NCBI RefSeq assembly: GCF_024347535.1
Contig: NZ_AP025497.1
Coordinates: forward strand, 2,480,001-2,544,000
Source of the DNA: Vibrio kanaloae
GTDB lineage: Bacteria; Pseudomonadota; Gammaproteobacteria; Enterobacterales; Vibrionaceae
Reading direction: 5' to 3'
Length of the DNA stretch: 64,000 bases
Shown here: positions 37,415-45,683 of the stretch, piece after piece
Position numbering within the stretch: the first letter of the stretch is position 1
Layout of the letters: each line of letters begins with the position of its first letter
Program-made: the position numbers and the translations under genes
The notes under the pieces: model-generated
Told to the model about the DNA's origin: nothing
What the model saw: the letters and a program-made list of their open reading frames with translations, nothing else
The model's database searches: none

Positions 37415-38143
37415 ATGAAACACCTTACTTTATCGGGTCTATTAGCCGTATCACTCTTGGTTGGTTGTTCAAGTAGTGAAGAGATAGTGCCAGATGTACC
37501 ACCATCGGTTCTCTACTCTGACGCTCAAGAGTCACTGCAGAGCGGTAGCTGGCTTTCTGCAATCGAAAAGCTAGAAGCCTTAGACTCTCGCTATCCCTTC
37601 GGCGCCTATTCCGAGCAAGTACAGCTCGATCTGATTTACGCGTACTACAAAAATGATGACTTGGCACTCGGACTTGCCACCATTTCACGATTCCTACGCT
37701 TAAACCCAACTCATGAAAAACAAGATTGGGTTCTTTACATGCGCGGCTTAACGCACATGGCGCAAGATCGAAATTTCATGCACGATATTTTTAATATCGA
37801 TCGAAGTGACCGAGATCCAGAACCAGTGAAGCTTGCCTTTGCTGATTTCAAGCGACTCCTCGAACGCTTCCCTAGCAGCCCTTATGCTGAAGACTCACAA
37901 AAACGCATGTTTGCACTTAAAAACCGCCTAGCGGAATATGATCTAGCAACGGCTGATTTCTACCTAAGGCGTGAAGCGTGGATTGCGGCAGTAAACCGCA
38001 CACAAGAGCTGCAAAAGACTTACCCAGATACCATTGCAGCTCGTAAATCTTTAAAAATACAGTTAAAAGCTTATAAAAAAATTGGTTTAGAAGATGCAGT
38101 TTTAAGAACAGAGAAGTTAATTGAGCTAAACCCACTACCTTAA
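37415..38143 (+). CDS. bamD: Outer membrane assembly lipoprotein BamD
   Basis: Essential lipoprotein of the BAM complex that folds beta-barrels into the outer membrane. The 242-residue protein has a lipoprotein signal with lipobox LLVGC (Cys19) and five TPR-like repeats, for example LYSDAQESLQSGSWLSAIEK and SRYPFGAYSEQVQLDLIYAY. Length fits E. coli BamD (245). Divergent from rluD and followed by a near-perfect terminator. Confidence 0.97.
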   Translation: MKHLTLSGLLAVSLLVGCSSSEEIVPDVPPSVLYSDAQESLQSGSWLSAIEKLEALDSRYPFGAYSEQVQLDLIYAYYKNDDLALGLATISRFLRLNPTHEKQDWVLYMRGLTHMAQDRNFMHDIFNIDRSDRDPEPVKLAFADFKRLLERFPSSPYAEDSQKRMFALKNRLAEYDLATADFYLRREAWIAAVNRTQELQKTYPDTIAARKSLKIQLKAYKKIGLEDAVLRTEKLIELNPLP

Positions 38144-38166
38144 TCAACTTGCTTACATATCAATCT

Positions 38167-38200
38167 AAAAAAGCGCGCTAATTTATTAGCGCGCTTTTTT
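38167..38200. terminator. Bidirectional-type terminator after bamD
   Basis: A perfect 16-bp inverted repeat, six A then GCGCGCTAAT paired with ATTAGCGCGC then six T, separated by only TT. Very stable, with a six-T tail. Confidence 0.9.
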
Positions 38201-38289
38201 AAACCACATTTCGCAAACTTGATGAATCGCATAATACACGATATCTTCAATAAATAACTTTTAACAAATCATCAACATGGAGTGTGGAT

Positions 38290-39708
38290 GTGAGTAGGTT
38301 GTTATTATTTATTGGGATCATGCTATTTAGCCAATATTCCCACTCATTGGAGTTGTCCCCATTAAGCAATAAGCCTTACATGGGAGACTTAGATGTACTT
38401 AAAACCAAAGGAATGGTGAGAGTGCTCGTATCTGCCGATCTTGGTTTTTATTACATCGAGGATGGCAAGCCAAAAGGCATCGTGGCAGAAATGCTCTACC
38501 ACTTTGAGAAAAGCCTTCGTAAGAAACACCCCTACCTCAATGTTCAAATAATCCCCGTACAACGAGATGATCTACTTCCCTCTTTAGAATCTGGCTATGG
38601 TGATGTCGCTGTCGCTAACCTAACGATCACCGACAAACGACTACGAACCATCGATTTTTCAGATCCAATGATTAAAGATGGTAAAGAACTCATTATCACA
38701 GGGAAAAAGACCGAACCTATCACCAAAATCAAACAATTGAGCGGTAAAGAAGTATGGATCCGAGCAAGCTCGAGTTACTTCGAGAGCGTGCAAAAGTTAA
38801 ATAAAGACCTTAATGAACTGGATTTACCTCCACTGCATGTCCACTTCATTGAAGAGTCACTGCAAGACTACGAGCTGATAGAGCTAGTCAACCAAGGTTA
38901 TATACAAGGCACAATTCTGGACAGCCATAAAGCCAAGCTTTGGACTGACGTAATGGAAAACATTCAAGTTCATCATGACTTGCCCTTACGTGAAAATGGC
39001 CAAATAGCATGGGCATTGAGAAAAAACAGCCCTTTGTTAAAGAAAGAGATCAACAAATACGTTAAGACCGCACGAACAGGCACCCTACTTGGGAATGTTA
39101 TTTATCAGAAATACATCGACAACACTCGCTGGTTAGGTAGAGCACTCAACCCAAATAAAATAGACCGAGTAGCTAAGCTGTCAGATGTCTTTGAAAAGTA
39201 TTCGAATAAATACGAATTCGACCCTTTGATGATATCTGCACAAGGTTTCCAAGAGTCAGGGCTTGATCAAAGCAGAGTTTCTCATCGTGGAGCTATTGGT
39301 GTGATGCAAGTATTACCGAGTACCGCAAAAGATAAAAACGTCAACATCAAGAACATCCACAAGGTAGATAACAACATCCATGCGGGTGTGAAATACATGC
39401 GCTTTATCAAAGACCGATACTTTGACGACCCAGCAATATCATCGGACAACCAAATCTACTTCACTTTGGCTTCTTACAACGCGGGCCCCGCGAAAATCAG
39501 AAAGATGAGGCACCTTGCTAAGCAAAAAGGCTACAACCCAAACATTTGGTTTAAAAACGTAGAAATCATCACTCGCAAATACGTGAGTAAAGAACCCGTA
39601 ACCTATGTTGCCAACATCAATCGTTACTTCGTAATCTATAAACAATTACAAGCTATCAATGCCATCCGAGAGGACGGTACAGCGAGATTACTGAACACTA
39701 ATGATTAA
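38290..39708 (+). CDS. MltF-like membrane-bound lytic transglycosylase
   Basis: Domain order is a signal peptide (about 1-20), an extracellular solute-binding domain type 3 (about 35-265, LKTKGMVRVLVSADLGFYYI, DVAVANLTITDKRLRTIDFS) and a C-terminal SLT transglycosylase domain (about 300-450) with catalytic Glu in AQGFQESGLDQ and GAIGVMQVLPSTA and YNAGPAKIRKM. This is the MltF architecture, 472 residues against about 518. I choose GTG 38290 because GGAG lies 7 bp upstream; the GTG at 38284 is too close to it. Role: peptidoglycan cleavage, with activity possibly tuned by the binding domain. Confidence 0.85.
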   Translation: MSRLLLFIGIMLFSQYSHSLELSPLSNKPYMGDLDVLKTKGMVRVLVSADLGFYYIEDGKPKGIVAEMLYHFEKSLRKKHPYLNVQIIPVQRDDLLPSLESGYGDVAVANLTITDKRLRTIDFSDPMIKDGKELIITGKKTEPITKIKQLSGKEVWIRASSSYFESVQKLNKDLNELDLPPLHVHFIEESLQDYELIELVNQGYIQGTILDSHKAKLWTDVMENIQVHHDLPLRENGQIAWALRKNSPLLKKEINKYVKTARTGTLLGNVIYQKYIDNTRWLGRALNPNKIDRVAKLSDVFEKYSNKYEFDPLMISAQGFQESGLDQSRVSHRGAIGVMQVLPSTAKDKNVNIKNIHKVDNNIHAGVKYMRFIKDRYFDDPAISSDNQIYFTLASYNAGPAKIRKMRHLAKQKGYNPNIWFKNVEIITRKYVSKEPVTYVANINRYFVIYKQLQAINAIREDGTARLLNTND

Positions 39709-39764
39709 ATTTCCCTTCAATCCTAGCACTTGGGGAACAAAGGTTTTAGATAAGGCTAAAAACA

Positions 39765-39804
39765 CAAAAGCCGCATAAGACAACTTATGCGGCTTTTGTT
39801 TATC
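39765..39804 (+). terminator. Intrinsic terminator after the MltF-like gene
   Basis: CAAAAGCCGCATAAG (39765-39779) pairs with CTTATGCGGCTTTTG (39784-39798) around ACAA, then TTTATC. A 15-bp perfect stem. Confidence 0.88.
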
Positions 39805-40132
39805 TAATTCTGAAGAAGCTTACGTAGCGATCTATATCACGAGACCTATATCACAAAACACTATTGAGTAAATTTCAATCAAGCACTTTCTATAGGCTGT
39901 AAAACGCCTCTAAAAACTGGTTTAATTTTTAGCGAAGCCTTGCCTCTAAGTTATCGTTTTTCATAAGGATAACAAGCATTTTTCGCCAAAAACATATCAA
40001 GACTTGCGTAAGATCACATTTGATTTTAATGCTTATCCCACCCAGCCAAAATAAGATCTAGATCACATTCTTTATTCCTGAAAGTCGTAATCTGAAGTTA
40101 ACCCATGAGGGATACAACAGAGGAAAACTTCT
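39805..40132. other. Intergenic region before raiA
   Basis: About 330 bp without an ORF. It contains two TCACATT half-site-like words (40012-40020 and 40062-40070) that could belong to CRP sites, but neither has a good partner half. The raiA promoter must lie here. Confidence 0.35.
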
Positions 40133-40468
40133 ATGAAAATGAACATCACTGGTAAAAACATCGACATTACCTCTGCAATCCGTGATCACATAGAAAGCAA
40201 ATTTAAGAAGCTGGATAAATGGCAAGTAGACATCATTGGCTGCCAAGCGAGCTTTAGCGAAGAACCAAACAAGAAGAAGAAATTTGAAGCGGTACTAACC
40301 GTACCAAAAGGCCAACTTGTTGCCTCATCAATTCATGACGACCTCTACGTAGCGATCAACGAAGTGGAACAAAAACTAGAGCGTCAACTCAACAAGCTAC
40401 GCCATAAACCAGAAGCGCGCCGCGCTGACAAGCCTGAAATCGAAGAGCTAGAAGCTGAAGTAGAATAA
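40133..40468 (+). CDS. raiA: Ribosome-associated translation inhibitor RaiA (protein Y)
   Basis: Binds the 30S decoding region in cold shock or stationary phase and blocks initiation. The 111-residue protein has the S30AE fold with MNITGKNIDITSAIRDHIESK, ASSIHDDLYVAINEVEQKLERQL and an acidic tail (IEELEAEVE), which separates RaiA from the shorter Hpf. Ribosome site GAGG precedes ATG. Lies directly before pheL-pheA as in E. coli. Confidence 0.93.
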   Translation: MKMNITGKNIDITSAIRDHIESKFKKLDKWQVDIIGCQASFSEEPNKKKKFEAVLTVPKGQLVASSIHDDLYVAINEVEQKLERQLNKLRHKPEARRADKPEIEELEAEVE

Positions 40469-40488
40469 GGAAAGATAACAGATTAAAC

Positions 40489-40517
40489 AATAGCGCCTCA
40501 GGGCGCTATTTTTTTGC
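40489..40517 (+). terminator. Intrinsic terminator after raiA
   Basis: AATAGCGCC (40489-40497) pairs with GGCGCTATT (40502-40510) around TCAG, followed by a run of T. Confidence 0.88.
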
Positions 40518-40576
40518 TTGACGCTTGTTGCTCGCTTGCTTATTGTGTTTAAACATTCATAAAACAATCACTTTTT

Positions 40577-40624
40577 ATGCATACTCAATCTTTGTTTATT
40601 TTTGACTTCTTTTTTCTTCCGTAA
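40577..40624 (+). CDS. pheL: pheA operon leader peptide
   Basis: A 15-codon ORF encoding MHTQSLFIFDFFFLP then TAA, with five Phe codons, three in a row. It occupies the place of PheL in the attenuator of pheA; translation pausing at Phe codons when Phe-tRNA is scarce would free the antiterminator. There is no strong ribosome site, which is a caveat. Too short for usual gene calling. Confidence 0.88.
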   Translation: MHTQSLFIFDFFFLP

Positions 40625-40627
40625 ATC

Positions 40628-40698
40628 GGAGGCTAAGTCGTTTTAGAAAAACAAGTCAAAAACGAACAAGAAGCCTCCCACACTAGGGAGGCTTTTTT
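40628..40698 (+). promoter_or_regulatory. pheA transcription attenuator (antiterminator and terminator)
   Basis: Terminator: AAGCCTCCC (40671-40679) with GGGAGGCTT (40686-40694) and six T. Alternative antiterminator: GGAGGCT (40628-40634) with AGCCTCC (40672-40678), extended by TCGTTTT (40638-40644) with AAAACGA (about 40659-40665). The two structures are mutually exclusive, the classic Phe attenuator switch. Confidence 0.85.
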
Positions 40699-40712
40699 AT
40701 AAGGACACATTT

Positions 40713-41888
40713 ATGACTGACCGCTCAATTTCACTGGATGATATCCGCCTTCGTCTTAATGATTTAGACGACGAACTCCTGAAGCTACTTTCGGAGCGTC
40801 GCAAGCTAAGTATCGAAGTCGCTAAAAGCAAGGTAGAGACATCAAAACCAGTTCGTGATGCAGTACGAGAGCAGCAACTATTAGTTAAGCTGATCAACAA
40901 CGGCAAAGATAAATACGAACTTGATGCGCAGTACATTACCAAGCTGTTTCACACCATCATCGAAGATTCCGTTTTACTACAGCAGTCATACTTACAAAAC
41001 CTAGCGAACCCGCAAAGCCGTAAACCATTGGCTCGCGTTGCATTTTTAGGTTCTAAGGGATCATATTCGCACCTTGCGAGTCGCGAATACTTCAGTCGCA
41101 AGAATATGGAATTGATTGAGCTGAACTGTAATCACTTCAAAGAAGTCGCATCAACAGTTGAGTCTGGTCATGCAGACTACGGTGTCCTACCGATTGAGAA
41201 CACCAGCTCAGGGTCAATCAACGAAGTCTACGACCTACTACAACACACGACGCTTTACATCGTTGGTGAGCTTTCTCAGCCTATTGAGCACTGCCTTGTT
41301 GCGAAAAGTGATATCCGTTTAGAAGACATCAAAACACTCTATTCGCACCCACAGCCCCATCAGCAATGCAGCGAATTTTTAAGTCGTCTTAAAGGAGTGA
41401 ACCTCGAGTCATGCGCAAGCACCGCAGATGCAATGAAAAAAGTGAAAGAGCTAGATGACGATGATGTTGCTGCTATTGGTAATGCATCTAGCGGTAAGCT
41501 TTACGGCCTACAAGCAATCCAAGGCAATATTGCAAACCAAACTGAAAACCATACTCGTTTCATCGTGGTAGCTCGTAAACCTGTTGAAGTGTCGACTCAA
41601 ATCCCTGCAAAAACGACACTGATCATGTCGACCTCTCAAGAGGCAGGTTCTTTAGTCGAAACTCTACTGATTTTACAGCGCTTAGGTATCAATATGACTA
41701 AACTGGAGTCTCGTCCTATCATGGGTAACCCGTGGGAAGAGATGTTCTATGTAGATTTAGAAGCACACCTGGATTCAGATAAGATGCAACAAGCAATAAC
41801 CGAACTGACAGCCATTACTCGTCACTTGAAAGTGTTGGGTTGTTACCCAAGTGAAAACATCAAAGCGACTCAGGTTAAGTTATCGTAA
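40713..41888 (+). CDS. pheA: Bifunctional chorismate mutase/prephenate dehydratase
   Basis: Converts chorismate to prephenate and on to phenylpyruvate, the branch to phenylalanine. The 391-residue protein has chorismate mutase (about 1-95, IRLRLNDLDDELLKLLSERRKLS), prephenate dehydratase (about 105-285, VAFLGSKGSYSHLASREYF, GVLPIENTSSGSINEVYDLL) and a C-terminal ACT regulatory domain with LTKLESRP-like MTKLESRPIMGNPWEEMFY, the Phe-binding GALV/ESRP type. Controlled by the pheL attenuator just upstream. Confidence 0.97.
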   Translation: MTDRSISLDDIRLRLNDLDDELLKLLSERRKLSIEVAKSKVETSKPVRDAVREQQLLVKLINNGKDKYELDAQYITKLFHTIIEDSVLLQQSYLQNLANPQSRKPLARVAFLGSKGSYSHLASREYFSRKNMELIELNCNHFKEVASTVESGHADYGVLPIENTSSGSINEVYDLLQHTTLYIVGELSQPIEHCLVAKSDIRLEDIKTLYSHPQPHQQCSEFLSRLKGVNLESCASTADAMKKVKELDDDDVAAIGNASSGKLYGLQAIQGNIANQTENHTRFIVVARKPVEVSTQIPAKTTLIMSTSQEAGSLVETLLILQRLGINMTKLESRPIMGNPWEEMFYVDLEAHLDSDKMQQAITELTAITRHLKVLGCYPSENIKATQVKLS

Positions 41889-42236
41889 GCATTCATCTAC
41901 TAGTAATAGACGGAGTATTTCGCCTACTGTAGGTCAATAAATAAAATAAGATCGCTGCTAACGCAATAACTGAACATATTGGGCGAAAGACAGAAGTGAT
42001 ATTTTGCTTATATCTCAATTAGTTATTCGTTAGCAGGCTGTTCTCAGGCCTGAAGGTACCCCTCACCTCGCAAATCTTGCTATCCAATTACGTCTTTCAT
42101 TCATGATATTACTAACAATAGAACAAAAATCTAATTCCCTTCACAGGAATGCATCGAACTACGTTTAATTAATAGCGAGTGAACATTAAGTAACATAAAC
42201 TCAAGCGCTAAATTATAAATAGTGTTGTCATTAACT
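41889..42236. other. Intergenic region after pheA
   Basis: 348 bp, AT-rich, without a convincing ORF, RNA or strong terminator. No clear ribosome site is found before the following GGDEF-EAL gene either. Confidence 0.4.
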
Positions 42237-44615
42237 ATGAAGCTAAGTACTAAAATATTACTACTGATAGCCCCTGTGATCCTGATCAGTGCCGCTGCTT
42301 CTAGCTATATTATTTATTCAACTCAGAAAAACAGCTTCATTAAACGTGAAAACAACGTTCTACAGCTCAACATGGAGAAGTTAGCCGGGCATTTTCGACA
42401 ATCTCGGTCATTTCTACATAGTTACGCTTATACCTTGACCCAAAGTGACATGGTGAAACGTTACTTTCTCACTGAACAAAATTTATCTCGCGATCTTGAA
42501 CTGGTCAATAACCTTAGGGAGGCCATATATTTCTTACAAGATGGCGATGAAAGTTATACTGGATTAGCGATACTCGATAGCGATCGTAAACTCAGTTATT
42601 ACGCTGACAATAGTGACGACTCTTTAGCTCAGATTGATGAAAATATATTGGAGTTCGTTGATCAACATTATCAAGATACCTTAGAGACATCGAGTACCAA
42701 CTATATACAAAACTCTCAAGGGGAGGGAATGTTGGTCCACTATGAGATGTTAGATAATGAAATGGCCTCCCCAACCATAAGTAACCAATTCAACGATGTG
42801 TTTTTTGTTGTCGCATCCGTCTCACTCGACAAGTTTACTGCGTTGAGAAAACAGATAGAGTTCGACTATCAAACAAGCCTGTTTTTTACACCAATTGCGG
42901 TTTCTCTAGAAAATGGGGTTACCCATTCCATAAAACTTGCGCCTGAACTATATGCCACAGTAGATCCTGCGCAGTTTCTATTAGAGAACAAGCTTGACTC
43001 CATTTGGAACAAGCTAAGTTTGTCATTTGCACTATCTGCATTTATCACTGTCGTTTTACTGCTGATACTATTATCTCGCAATGTTATTACTCCGATAACA
43101 CGGTTAGATCGACAGTTACAACAAGTAGAAAAAAAACAGCGCAAGAACATTGAACGCTTAGGCACTCGCGATGAGCTTGGTCGCCTATCACAGCGTTTTT
43201 ATGACATGTACCAAGAGCTAGATAACACCTACCAACAAACCAAGCTCTTAGCAGAAAATGATCAATTAACCCATATAGCGAACAGGCATCAGTTTCAAAC
43301 CTTTGTTCAGCAATCTCTCCCGAAACCCGGCTCGAATACCGAAACTTGGGTACTCTATTTCGACTTGGATAACTTCAAGTTTGTAAACGACACATACGGA
43401 CATCAAATCGGTGACTCGATACTGGTCTGTTTTGCCAAGCGTATCTCCGCTATTTGTACCCATTATAAAACAGAGTTCGATGCTCATTGTATGCCCGCAC
43501 GACTCTCTGGAGATGAATTTGTAGTGTACATTAACGCTCCAACTGACAAAGGAAACATCGCCCATAGGTTTTCTGATGACTTACTCATTCCGTTGCAAAA
43601 AGGCTTTGTTACTCAGTCTGGGAGTTTTCCGATTACGGTCAGTATCGGCATTGCAACGTATCCTAACGATGGTTACTCGATTGAAAAGTTACTCTCTAAT
43701 GCTGATACCGCCATGTATCAAGCCAAGCGTGCAGGTAAAAACCAATTTGCTGACTATTCACGAGATTTAGACAAAGCGATTCAACGCCAAGCAAATATTG
43801 AACGCGCACTCAGAGACAAAAACTTTGATGATGAATTTAAACTCGTTTATATGCCCTATATGGATTCAACCGGAAGCCATATTATTGGCGTTGAAGCCTT
43901 ACTACGTTGGCATTCAAAGCAGCTTGGTTTAGTTCCGCCCGATGAATTCATTCCTATTGCCGAGCAAACAGGGTTATTTGAGATAGTTGATTGCTGGGTG
44001 ATACAGAATGCCTTTGCTTCTTTTCATCGACTTCAGGCTCAATTTACCCATTCAATTCAACTGTCGATTAACTTATCTTCAGCCGGGATTGAAACCACAC
44101 ACCTTGCTGAATTCATTGATGAACAGGCTAAAATGAATACTATTCCGCCAAGCTTGATTGATTTTGAAATCACGGAAACCTTTTATTCAAATTCTCAAGG
44201 CTTCCCACTGCTCAACGAGCTGTCTAGGATGGGCTACCGATTAGCGATTGATGACTTTGGCTCTGGTTACACCTCTATCACTCAGCTGGTGCAGTATCCA
44301 ACTCAAAAAATTAAGCTCGATAAAGCATTTTTGGATACCTTGATTAAGACCGATAATCAAAACATCGTGAAACCGATTATTGGGCTGTGCCATGCTCAAG
44401 GCAAAAAGGTAACAGCCGAAGGTATAGAAACAAAAGATATGCATCAGTGGTTGCAAGAAGCACAATGCGATATGCTGCAAGGCTATTACTTTGGTAAACC
44501 CATGCCACTAGAAGAACTGCATGAGTGGTACCGACAGCATCAACTCAGTCTAATCCATAACAGTAAGAATCCAACACATGAAATCCGTCGTTATTGCATC
44601 ACTGAACCCAGCTAA
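42237..44615 (+). CDS. Membrane GGDEF-EAL cyclic-di-GMP signalling protein
   Basis: A 792-residue inner-membrane protein: TM1 (about 6-28), periplasmic sensor region (about 30-258), TM2 (about 262-284), HAMP (285-335), GGDEF domain (about 345-505) and EAL domain (about 525-775). The cyclase motif is SGDEF (LSGDEFVVY), a Ser variant that can be active. The EAL domain keeps GVEALLRW, EITE, IDDFGSGYTSI, KLDKAF and EGIET, so phosphodiesterase activity is likely. Upstream GTG and TTG codons would add five residues; no start has a strong ribosome site. Its last 38 bases overlap yjjX. Confidence 0.9.
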   Translation: MKLSTKILLLIAPVILISAAASSYIIYSTQKNSFIKRENNVLQLNMEKLAGHFRQSRSFLHSYAYTLTQSDMVKRYFLTEQNLSRDLELVNNLREAIYFLQDGDESYTGLAILDSDRKLSYYADNSDDSLAQIDENILEFVDQHYQDTLETSSTNYIQNSQGEGMLVHYEMLDNEMASPTISNQFNDVFFVVASVSLDKFTALRKQIEFDYQTSLFFTPIAVSLENGVTHSIKLAPELYATVDPAQFLLENKLDSIWNKLSLSFALSAFITVVLLLILLSRNVITPITRLDRQLQQVEKKQRKNIERLGTRDELGRLSQRFYDMYQELDNTYQQTKLLAENDQLTHIANRHQFQTFVQQSLPKPGSNTETWVLYFDLDNFKFVNDTYGHQIGDSILVCFAKRISAICTHYKTEFDAHCMPARLSGDEFVVYINAPTDKGNIAHRFSDDLLIPLQKGFVTQSGSFPITVSIGIATYPNDGYSIEKLLSNADTAMYQAKRAGKNQFADYSRDLDKAIQRQANIERALRDKNFDDEFKLVYMPYMDSTGSHIIGVEALLRWHSKQLGLVPPDEFIPIAEQTGLFEIVDCWVIQNAFASFHRLQAQFTHSIQLSINLSSAGIETTHLAEFIDEQAKMNTIPPSLIDFEITETFYSNSQGFPLLNELSRMGYRLAIDDFGSGYTSITQLVQYPTQKIKLDKAFLDTLIKTDNQNIVKPIIGLCHAQGKKVTAEGIETKDMHQWLQEAQCDMLQGYYFGKPMPLEELHEWYRQHQLSLIHNSKNPTHEIRRYCITEPS

Positions 44616-45102
44616 AGTTAACGCTGTTAAAAGCGCGTTCTTGTCTGCTTTTCCTAATACTGAATTCGAATTTATCGGTGTTAGCGTACCCAGCGGGGTT
44701 GCTGAACAACCCATGAGCAATGATGAAACCTATCAAGGTGCAGTGAACCGCGTGCACAACGCTATTCAAGCGCAGTCGGATGCGGATTTCTATGTCGGTC
44801 TAGAAGCTGGAATAGAAGGCAGTGTTACCTTTGCATGGATGGTGATTGAAGCGAATGGTCAGCGTGGAGAGTCACGCTCGGCAAGTCTGATGCTGCCACC
44901 TGCGGTACTTGAGAAGCTAGAACATGCAAACGAGTTAGGTGATGTAATGGATGAAGTCTTCGGTACAGACAACATCAAGCAAAAAGGTGGGGCGATTGGT
45001 CTGCTGACACACAACCAACTCTCGCGCAGCTCGGTATATCATCAGGCTTTGATCTTAGCATTGATCCCATTTGTAAACCCTGAACATTTCTCCGATAACT
45101 AA
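44578..45102 (+). CDS. yjjX: Inosine/xanthosine triphosphatase YjjX
   Basis: House-cleaning phosphatase that hydrolyses ITP and XTP. The 174-residue protein begins MKSVVIASLNPAKVNAVKSAF and has SGVAEQPMSNDETYQGAVNR, YVGLEAGIEG and the C-terminal QKGGAIGLLTHNQLSRSSVY. It starts inside the end of the GGDEF-EAL gene (38-base overlap), so it may be translationally coupled. yjjX, trpR, slt and ettA are neighbours in E. coli too. Confidence 0.94.
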   Translation: MKSVVIASLNPAKVNAVKSAFLSAFPNTEFEFIGVSVPSGVAEQPMSNDETYQGAVNRVHNAIQAQSDADFYVGLEAGIEGSVTFAWMVIEANGQRGESRSASLMLPPAVLEKLEHANELGDVMDEVFGTDNIKQKGGAIGLLTHNQLSRSSVYHQALILALIPFVNPEHFSDN

Positions 45103-45157
45103 TCATACGAATACCCCTCATTACAACCTCAAGAAGTCAAACAGTGCTATATAGAAG

Positions 45158-45190
45158 CAACAAACGCTAACATTTCGTTAGCGTTTGTTG
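45158..45190. terminator. Bidirectional terminator between yjjX and trpR
   Basis: CAACAAACGCTAAC (45158-45171) pairs with GTTAGCGTTTGTTG (45177-45190) around ATTTC; a perfect 14-bp stem between two convergent genes. Confidence 0.82.
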
Positions 45191-45218
45191 TTAAATTCGA
45201 ACTGACATTATTCAATAT

Positions 45219-45512
45219 TTACTTCAGCAATAGTTCGGCAATAGCGGCTTTCTCTTGTTCAGATTTGGCTTTTAACTCATTCGAGCCTCTTGTGATCGTC
45301 GCCACACCGACTCCAAGCATTTGGCTCACTTGACGCTGAGACATCTCCCCTTTCATAAGTTCACAAAGGATGTTTACTCGAGCAACCAAAGCATCGCGTT
45401 CGTCAGAGGTCATCATCATGGTCAACAACAACTCATGCTGATCTTTTTCAGCCGCTATTTTTACCAAGTCCATTAGTTGTTGCCAATTATCATATTCAGG
45501 TTTTGATGCCAT
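45219..45512 (-). CDS. trpR: Trp operon repressor
   Basis: Tryptophan-responsive DNA-binding dimer that represses trp genes and itself. The 97-residue protein shows the TrpR helix pattern with LLLTMMMTSDERDALVARVNIL and the helix-turn-helix MSQRQVSQMLGVGVATITRG, in which the Trp-contact Arg and recognition helix are conserved. Slightly shorter than E. coli TrpR (108). Follows slt on the same strand after a terminator, the same adjacency as in E. coli. Confidence 0.96.
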   Translation of the reverse strand: MASKPEYDNWQQLMDLVKIAAEKDQHELLLTMMMTSDERDALVARVNILCELMKGEMSQRQVSQMLGVGVATITRGSNELKAKSEQEKAAIAELLLK

Positions 45513-45609
45513 ATCTCTACACTTACTTTAAAATTATGACTTTAAGTATTCGCTTAATGATTAAAAGCGTTCAACACTTTATACCTAAACACTTGATGTA
45601 ATCCAATGT

Positions 45610-45649
45610 AAAAAAGCAGTAAGTGCAAATGGTTCGCACTCACTGCTTT
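45610..45649 (-). terminator. Intrinsic terminator of slt
   Basis: On the minus strand GCAGTGAGTGC pairs with GCACTTACTGC (one mismatch) and is followed by six T. It lies between slt and trpR, so trpR likely has its own promoter in 45513-45609. Confidence 0.82.
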
Positions 45650-45683
45650 CGATACAACTCAATTTAGGACAAAGCACCGAGTA

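Noticed and set aside
40012..40070. Possible CRP sites upstream of raiA
   Set aside because: TCACA half sites are present but the matching TGTGA halves at the right spacing are not.
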